Shown: in pieces, positions 59,382 through 64,000 of the stretch
Layout: each line of letters starts with the position of its first letter
How positions within the stretch are numbered: the stretch's first letter is position 1
NCBI RefSeq assembly: GCF_900167945.1
Contig: NZ_FUZA01000006.1
Location: 186,001-250,000, forward strand
Reading direction: 5' to 3'
DNA: 64,000 bases
DNA from: Dyadobacter psychrophilus
GTDB lineage: Bacteria > Bacteroidota > Bacteroidia > Cytophagales > Spirosomataceae
Program-made: the position numbers and the translations under genes
The notes under the pieces: generated by a model
Seen by the model: only the letters and a program-made list of their open reading frames with translations
Told to the model about the DNA's origin: nothing
The model's database searches: none

Positions 59382-60245
59382 ATGAAAATCTTCAACCTTT
59401 CCCGCACGGTCTTTGTCCTGGGATTCGTCATGTCCGTCGTCATAGCTTGTTCGGACGACGATGACGCCGATCCCGATCCAACTCCTGTTGCTAATGATGT
59501 CCAGCTCAAAGACAACTCCACTCTGGGAAAAATCTTGACCGATAAGGACGGAAAAACATTGTATTTCTTTTCAAAAGATGCCAACGGAAATTCGGCGTGC
59601 TCCGGGAATTGCGAAGTGAACTGGCCGGTTTTTGCTGTTACTGACCTTTCTAAGCTTAAAATCGACGGCGACCTTACAGCCAGCGATTTTGCGAACATTA
59701 CCCGTGCTGACGGCAAACCACAAACCACTTATAAAGGATGGCCCTTGTATTATTTCGCAAATGATGCAGCTGCCGGTGAGGTGAAAGGTGAGAATGTTGG
59801 TGGAATATGGTTTGTCGCCAAAACGGATTACACGGTGATGCTGGCCAATACCCAGCTTGTCGGGAATGATGGCAAATCCTACAAACCCGATCTGACCGAG
59901 GGAACCGGAGAAACGCAGTTTTTTGTGGATGGCATGGGAAGAACATTATATGCCTTTGCACGCGATTCGTCGGGAATCAACAACTGGACAACCAATGATC
60001 CGGTTAAGGATGCGACCTGGCCGATCTATGTTGCAGACGAGGTTAAGGGCATTCCAACAGGCGTAGACAAAGCATTGTTCTCGACTATTGACGTGTTTGG
60101 AAAAAAACAACTCACCTATAAAGGATGGCCCCTTTACTATTTCGGACCTGATGAAATGAAGCGAGGCATGACCAAGGGCGTCAGCGTTCCGAGACCGGGC
60201 GTTTGGCCGATCGTTAACAAAGATTCACCTAATGCGCCTAAATAA
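59382..60245 (+). CDS. Lipoprotein with two COG4315-type YxFxxD repeats
   Basis: About 287 residues: signal with lipobox VIAC (Cys about 17) followed by an acidic run (SDDDDADPDPTP), then two copies of a roughly 120-residue domain. Each has a KTLYFF/RTLYAF strand with an Asp, a cysteine- or asparagine-containing loop (only the first copy has the CSGNC pair) and the block YKGWPLYYF (about 114 and 246). Proteins with Yx(F/W/Y)xxD repeats are secreted and of unknown function. The ORF frame opens at 59289, but 59382 precedes the signal peptide. The near-identical YKGWPLYYF blocks show internal duplication. Confidence 0.85.
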   Translation: MKIFNLSRTVFVLGFVMSVVIACSDDDDADPDPTPVANDVQLKDNSTLGKILTDKDGKTLYFFSKDANGNSACSGNCEVNWPVFAVTDLSKLKIDGDLTASDFANITRADGKPQTTYKGWPLYYFANDAAAGEVKGENVGGIWFVAKTDYTVMLANTQLVGNDGKSYKPDLTEGTGETQFFVDGMGRTLYAFARDSSGINNWTTNDPVKDATWPIYVADEVKGIPTGVDKALFSTIDVFGKKQLTYKGWPLYYFGPDEMKRGMTKGVSVPRPGVWPIVNKDSPNAPK

Positions 60246-60267
60246 ATTAGCTTATTACGAGAGTTAG

Positions 60268-60298
60268 AAAGTGGCGGCCATTGGCTTGCCACTTTTTT
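60268..60298 (+). terminator. Terminator of the repeat lipoprotein gene
   Basis: Arms AAAGTGGC and GCCACTTT with additional inner pairing, followed by T6 on the plus strand. It overlaps the stop of the convergent aminotransferase gene. Confidence 0.78.
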
Positions 60299-61127
60299 AT
60301 TTACCCCAATCGGCAACCAGTTTCTCAAATAATTGCTGTAAAAAGAGCGTTCGCTTTCCAGCTTCTCCGTTTCCGACTGGCAAATCGCCAATTTGAACCA
60401 CCGGCATAACCCACTTCGTTGTGCTGGTTGTAAAAACTTCGTCCGCCATAATCACTTCTTTATACATTACCGGCCTGATCTCTACTTCAAAATGAGGCTT
60501 GGCAAGCTCCATAACCACCTTTCTTGTTATGCCTTTGAGAATGTTACGATCAGAAGTAATGAGCTTATCACCCTGAAAAATGAAAATGTTGCTACGCGTC
60601 AGCTCACTGATTTCGCCTTCTTTGTGAAAAAGTAAGTCCGAAGCTTGCTGGCGGCGCAGTTCATCGGCCATTAAAACCATATGTACGTAATTCGTTGTTT
60701 TAACTTCCGGCAAGTCGCGTACATAGTCGTAAGGCAGGACTTTAATCCCTTTTAAACGGCCGGCAGGATTGTCCTGGGGTAATGCTTCTGTACGGATCAG
60801 AAAATTAGGCTGCACAACATTCACGCTGTCCGGCGCATAACCGCCGGTTAATACAAAGCGAAAAGCGACTTCCTGCTCGCCTGACAATGCATGCAGATCG
60901 GCCAGCACTTTTTCTGTTTCCTGTTGCGAAACGGGCAATATCAGTTTCAACAACCGAGCCGAATTTTCAAACCGCTGCCAGTAATCGTCCCACCGGAAAG
61001 GCACGCCGTTATACGTCCTGAAATAGTCAAAAAGCCCGAAACCGCGGAGCAATCCAAGATCATTGGTTTTGAAAACCGGACTGTCAATAGGTAGGATTTC
61101 TCCGTTGAAATATTGGTAAAAGGGCAT
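60297..61127 (-). CDS. Class IV PLP aminotransferase (branched-chain/aminodeoxychorismate lyase family)
   Basis: About 276 residues starting MPFYQYFNGEILP. The fold-type IV features are RGFGLFDYFRTYNGVPFRWDDYWQRF, the Schiff-base lysine in DLPEVKTTNYVHM (Lys about 143), SELTRSNIFIFQGDKLIT and ILKGITRKVV. It could be a branched-chain or D-amino-acid aminotransferase or a 4-amino-4-deoxychorismate lyase; motifs do not settle this, and the neighbour folate gene (folK) is too far to count. It is divergent from the polyprenyl synthase gene. Confidence 0.87.
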   Translation of the reverse strand: MPFYQYFNGEILPIDSPVFKTNDLGLLRGFGLFDYFRTYNGVPFRWDDYWQRFENSARLLKLILPVSQQETEKVLADLHALSGEQEVAFRFVLTGGYAPDSVNVVQPNFLIRTEALPQDNPAGRLKGIKVLPYDYVRDLPEVKTTNYVHMVLMADELRRQQASDLLFHKEGEISELTRSNIFIFQGDKLITSDRNILKGITRKVVMELAKPHFEVEIRPVMYKEVIMADEVFTTSTTKWVMPVVQIGDLPVGNGEAGKRTLFLQQLFEKLVADWGK

Positions 61128-61263
61128 GCCGAATGAATTAATATATGATGGGCGGAATCTCAAAGTTATTAATTTTCCCTACTTTGCATACATATCTGAT
61201 CAAATCAAAACGTTACTAATTAACTCGTCGGATCTGTCTGAACGGATCTTTTTTACTCTGCGA

Positions 61264-62238
61264 ATGATTAAACCCGAACAATTACTGCAGGCGCTGCAAA
61301 TTGAATTTGAAAAACAATCTTACGGCGAACATCCCATTGAGCTTTATGAGCCTATCCGCTATATCATGTCGCTTGGCGGGAAGCGTTTTCGTCCGTTACT
61401 AACATTACTTGCCGCTTCTATATATTCCGATGATTGGGAAAATGCCATTAAACCAGCCATGGCGGTGGAGGTTTTCCACAATTTCACATTGATGCACGAC
61501 GACATTATGGACCAGGCCCCGCTGCGAAGAGGTAAGCCCACCGTTCATGAAAAATGGAATGCGAATACGGCTATTTTGTCGGGGGACGTGATGCTAATAA
61601 AGGCCTACGATCTGCTGCTGGACATTCCGGCTGAGAAGTTCCGTCGAGTTTTGGAAAGATTTAATAAGACAGCCGCCGAAGTTTGTGAAGGGCAGCAGCT
61701 GGATATGAATTTTGAAACCCGCTGGGACGTTACCGAAGAAGAATATCTTGGAATGATCCGACTGAAAACGTCCGTTTTGCTGGGTTTTGCATTGGAACTG
61801 GGCGGAATTATCGGAGGAGCTGACGAAGAATCCATTCAGCTTCTGTATTCAGCCGGCGAAAATATGGGAATCGGTTTTCAATTAAAAGACGATCTTCTGG
61901 ACGTCTACGGTGATCCCGACAAGTTTGGAAAGCAGGTTGGCGGTGACATTATTTCCAATAAAAAGACATTCTTACTAATTGAAGCATTGTCCAAGGCTGA
62001 TAGCAATTCCAAAACCGAACTGGATAAATGGATCGGTCTGGAAAATTTTGATAAGCAGGAAAAAGTAGCAGGCGTAACGGCTATTTATGAAGAACTGGGC
62101 ATCCGAGCGTTTACCGAGCAAAAAATTCAGGAATATTTTACCAAGGGACTTTCAAGCCTACACGCACTAAAAATAGATGAAAGAAGAAAAAAACCATTGC
62201 TGCAATTTGCTGAGCAATTGGTAGAGCGTGAAAAATAA
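61264..62238 (+). CDS. Polyprenyl diphosphate synthase
   Basis: About 324 residues of an all-helical trans-prenyltransferase. The first aspartate-rich motif is LMHDDIMDQAPLRRGKPTVHEKW (DDxxD about 78-85) and the second is FQLKDDLLDVYGD (about 205-217), with MSLGGKRFRPLLTLL for IPP binding. The bulky residues before the first DDxxD suggest chain length above farnesyl, as for menaquinone side-chain or carotenoid synthases, but product length is not certain. The ATG at 61264 is used; the frame upstream to 61126 lacks the family sequence. rhomboid gene follows after 27 bases. Confidence 0.92.
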   Translation: MIKPEQLLQALQIEFEKQSYGEHPIELYEPIRYIMSLGGKRFRPLLTLLAASIYSDDWENAIKPAMAVEVFHNFTLMHDDIMDQAPLRRGKPTVHEKWNANTAILSGDVMLIKAYDLLLDIPAEKFRRVLERFNKTAAEVCEGQQLDMNFETRWDVTEEEYLGMIRLKTSVLLGFALELGGIIGGADEESIQLLYSAGENMGIGFQLKDDLLDVYGDPDKFGKQVGGDIISNKKTFLLIEALSKADSNSKTELDKWIGLENFDKQEKVAGVTAIYEELGIRAFTEQKIQEYFTKGLSSLHALKIDERRKKPLLQFAEQLVEREK

Positions 62239-62265
62239 TAGCTATCCAAACATTTAAAATCGACC

Positions 62266-62886
62266 ATGTCAATAACCCTCATACTCGTCATTATCACATC
62301 CGGCATCAGTTATTACGCGTTAAACAATTATAGTTTAATGGAAAAACTGATCCTTAACCCTTATAAAGTCACCCAGCGCAACGAATATTACCGCTTTGTA
62401 ACATCCGGTTTTGTTCACGCAGACTTTGGGCATTTGATCTTCAATATGCTCAGTTTATGGTTTGTAGGAGAAGGAATTGAAAGGCTTTTCGCGATGCTTT
62501 TCGGGCCGAGCGGGACATTCTATTTCCTGTTCCTTTACATTGTCGGGATTATTGTTTCCGATATTCCAACATTTTTGAAACACCGGAATAACTCTAAATA
62601 CAACTCCCTGGGTGCTTCCGGGGGCGTTTCAGCTGTACTATTCGCCGCAATCCTTTATTCTCCGCTAATGCAGGTTTGCCTGTATTTCTTTATCTGTATG
62701 CCCGGATTTATCTTCGGCTTGCTCTTTTTGGGATATTCGTTTTATGAATCCAAGCGCGGAACGAGTTATGTGAACCACAGCGCGCACATGGTTGGGGCGA
62801 TTTTCGGCTTTGTATTTATGGCCGTGGTTTATCCAAGCGCGGTTCCCGGATTTATACAGCAAATTCTAAGCTGGCGTATTTTTTAA
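62266..62886 (+). CDS. Rhomboid-family intramembrane serine protease
   Basis: A 206-residue protease with six or so membrane helices. Active-site serine is in SLGASGGVSAVLFA (about 118) and the partner histidine in NHSAHMVGAIFGFVF (about 170). The early HADFGHLIFNMLSLWFVGEG (about 51-70) is the conserved L1/helix region. It cleaves membrane proteins within the bilayer; substrates are not known. Its 3' end overlaps that of the convergent phosphatidylserine decarboxylase gene by 21 bases. Confidence 0.9.
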   Translation: MSITLILVIITSGISYYALNNYSLMEKLILNPYKVTQRNEYYRFVTSGFVHADFGHLIFNMLSLWFVGEGIERLFAMLFGPSGTFYFLFLYIVGIIVSDIPTFLKHRNNSKYNSLGASGGVSAVLFAAILYSPLMQVCLYFFICMPGFIFGLLFLGYSFYESKRGTSYVNHSAHMVGAIFGFVFMAVVYPSAVPGFIQQILSWRIF

Positions 62887-63537
62887 TTCCGCAAGGACAG
62901 TTACGCTGCCCACGGTCTTATCCTGCAAATTCACCTTTATTTCTGCGTCCAGCGGTAAATAAATATCCACACGCGACCCAAACTTAATAAAGCCCATTTC
63001 CGTGCTTTGCTCAACCTGGTCGCCTTCTTTCACATACCAGCGTATGCGGCGGGCGGCTGCGCCTGCGATTTGACGAAAGAGAATTTCAATGCCTTCAATC
63101 GTCTTGATAACGACCGTTGTGCGCTCATTTGCCGTGCTGGACTTGGGATGCCAGGCCACCAGATAAAGTCCTGGATGGTATTTAAAATACTGGATCACCC
63201 CGCTGATCGGATTCCAGTTGATGTGCACATTAAGCGGCGACATAAAAATACTTATCTGTCTCCTTGGCCCTTGAAAATATTCAGTTTCAACAACTTCTTC
63301 GATTACAACCACTTTCCCGTCGCAAGGCGCAACGATCTGGCGATCGCTTTTATGAACGACGCGCTTTGGAACGCGAAAAAACTGTACTACGAGAAAGAAA
63401 ACGATTACACTGCCAATCAACACCAGTCTCGGGATCCAATAACCGTCAGGCAGCAGGTAATGTATGCCTAAGTTTATCAGTATCAATATAATGGCTGTAA
63501 TGGCCATAATGGTGTAACCTTCTTTGTGCAGTCTCAT
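62866..63537 (-). CDS. psd: Phosphatidylserine decarboxylase
   Basis: About 223 residues of the short, PSD-A type. Two membrane helices lie near the N-terminus (about 11-50), then DRQIVAPCDGKVVVIEEV, FMSPLNVHINWNPISGVI and the self-cleavage region GFIKFGSRVDIYLP, where the FGS serine becomes the pyruvoyl group. It makes phosphatidylethanolamine from phosphatidylserine in the inner membrane. The start at MRLHKEGYTIM is used; the long frame to 63606 adds an unsupported stretch. The phosphatidylserine synthase gene usually found with it is not in view. Confidence 0.93.
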   Translation of the reverse strand: MRLHKEGYTIMAITAIILILINLGIHYLLPDGYWIPRLVLIGSVIVFFLVVQFFRVPKRVVHKSDRQIVAPCDGKVVVIEEVVETEYFQGPRRQISIFMSPLNVHINWNPISGVIQYFKYHPGLYLVAWHPKSSTANERTTVVIKTIEGIEILFRQIAGAAARRIRWYVKEGDQVEQSTEMGFIKFGSRVDIYLPLDAEIKVNLQDKTVGSVTVLAELKNTPA

Positions 63538-63609
63538 GCAGGGTAATGTTTCGTTAATGACAAGCTGTAAAATACAAATATCGTATAAATACTGATTTCC
63601 TTTCAATCA

Positions 63610-63645
63610 AAAGCCCTGCCAATCCATTCAGACGGGCAGGGCTTT
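63610..63645 (-). terminator. Terminator after secA
   Basis: Eleven-base arms AAAGCCCTGCC (63610-63620) and GGCAGGGCTTT (63635-63645). On the minus strand it follows the secA stop; the T run is short. Confidence 0.65.
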
Positions 63646-63671
63646 ACAATTTATTAATGTTTTGCAACTGG

Positions 63672-64000
63672 TTACTCGATCACAACGCAGTCGCCGTTTT
63701 TCACTTCCTGCTCCACTTTTTTGAATTTTACATCCCGTAAAATCCGGCCGTCGCGATATTGAACAGACACTTTCTGGTTTCTATCAGCGATTTTAATGGT
63801 GCGGACAGGCTGCGCTTTTGTGGTTGATTCCATATTACGGGCATACTCGTTAGGCCCACCGTCCAATTCAGCATCGAAGTCTTCCTCACGGTTGGTATGC
63901 AATGCCGGGGCCGGTGCCGGGCGACGAACGGTTTGTTGCACCGCAGTGGCCGGAACTGCCTCTTCCTGAGGAATGTCCGCCTTCATCAGGAAGGAGATCA
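63672..64000 (-). CDS. secA: Preprotein translocase ATPase SecA, C-terminus only (partial)
   Basis: The reading frame is open to the window edge, so the 104-residue ORF is only a part. The text ISFLMKADIP at the edge matches the end of the SecA helical scaffold domain, and the tail with IADRNQKVSVQYRDGRILRDVKFKKVEQ and CVVIE matches Bacteroidota SecA C-termini as I recall them. The middle (about 10-60) is a variable Pro/Ala linker. The usual zinc-binding CxCxGSGKKxK tail is absent, as in some Bacteroidota SecA proteins. Identity is good but rests on the tail alone. Confidence 0.75.
   Translation of the reverse strand, partial: ISFLMKADIPQEEAVPATAVQQTVRRPAPAPALHTNREEDFDAELDGGPNEYARNMESTTKAQPVRTIKIADRNQKVSVQYRDGRILRDVKFKKVEQEVKNGDCVVIE

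Noticed and set aside
1..64000. tRNA or rRNA genes, CRISPR arrays, insertion sequences, prophage
   Set aside because: Gaps between genes are short and I saw no cloverleaf, regularly spaced repeat, transposase or phage gene; a tRNA or CRISPR search program could confirm this.

Overview
The window looks like an ordinary, gene-dense stretch of chromosome from a member of the Bacteroidota, most likely the order Cytophagales (a Dyadobacter-like genome is my best guess; this is family memory, not a search). The reasons are a GldB lipoprotein, a fused SecDF, a TonB-dependent receptor paired with a DUF4249 lipoprotein, many Bacteroidota-typical families (DUF1573, DUF4293, DUF6089-like barrels, TlpA proteins with a DUF4369-like N-terminus, the small DUF4295/bL38-like protein), the general lack of Shine-Dalgarno sequences, and promoters of the form TTG-N20-TAnnTTTG. 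I saw no tRNA or rRNA gene, insertion sequence, prophage or CRISPR array.

Layout. 1-7.2 kb, mostly minus strand: a DUF4160/DUF2442 pair at the edge, a two-domain esterase, a small coiled-coil protein (plus strand), a beta-hydroxyacid dehydrogenase, an acyl-CoA carboxylase beta subunit, an MCE/MlaD protein and a cell-wall amidase. 7.2-15.6 kb, mostly plus: LptD-like outer-membrane protein, DUF1573 (minus), a fused E1 alpha-beta 2-oxoacid dehydrogenase, then a PglC/PglD/PglE-like sugar cluster. 15.6-22.4 kb: FKBP lipoprotein, endonuclease III, an ECF sigma factor with a small partner, a HAD nucleotidase (plus), and a tight four-gene minus operon (two beta-barrels, DUF2911, a trypsin-like protease). 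22.5-24.9 kb: a MacB/LolCDE-type ABC module with a histidine-rich permease loop and a DUF3299-like protein, preceded by a perfect Fur/Zur-like palindrome. 24.9-31.4 kb: isolated nuoH, gldB, an NAD-dependent epimerase-like gene (plus), a TlpA protein, gatB and a lipoprotein cytochrome c.

31.6-35.1 kb (plus): rpmG, bL38-like gene, ftsY, rimO and a DUF4293 gene. 35.1-43.5 kb: an inverted intergenic repeat, a KdsD-type isomerase (minus), then recQ, purD, ricT-like, anmK and lhgO in a row. 43.6-57.5 kb (minus): amino-acid permease, SecDF, a hypothetical protein, a DmpA-type peptidase, a DUF4249/TonB receptor pair, folK, rpmB, a two-component system, a BadF-type sugar kinase and a cytochrome b5-like protein. 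57.6-64 kb: two lipoproteins, thiL, an aminotransferase, a polyprenyl synthase, a rhomboid, a phosphatidylserine decarboxylase and the C-terminal end of SecA.

Most of the content is housekeeping. Three themes recur: protein export (FtsY, SecDF, SecA), envelope biogenesis (LptD, MlaD, amidase, KdsD, AnmK, Psd, PglCDE-like) and translation (L28, L33, bL38-like, RimO, GatB). The most promising lead for something not well described is the ABC/DUF3299 module with its palindromic operator candidate. Weaker leads are the barrel/DUF2911/protease operon, the sigma-factor partner that ends inside its own terminator, and the start-codon problem of the PglC-like gene. All functional names rest on motif recognition by eye.
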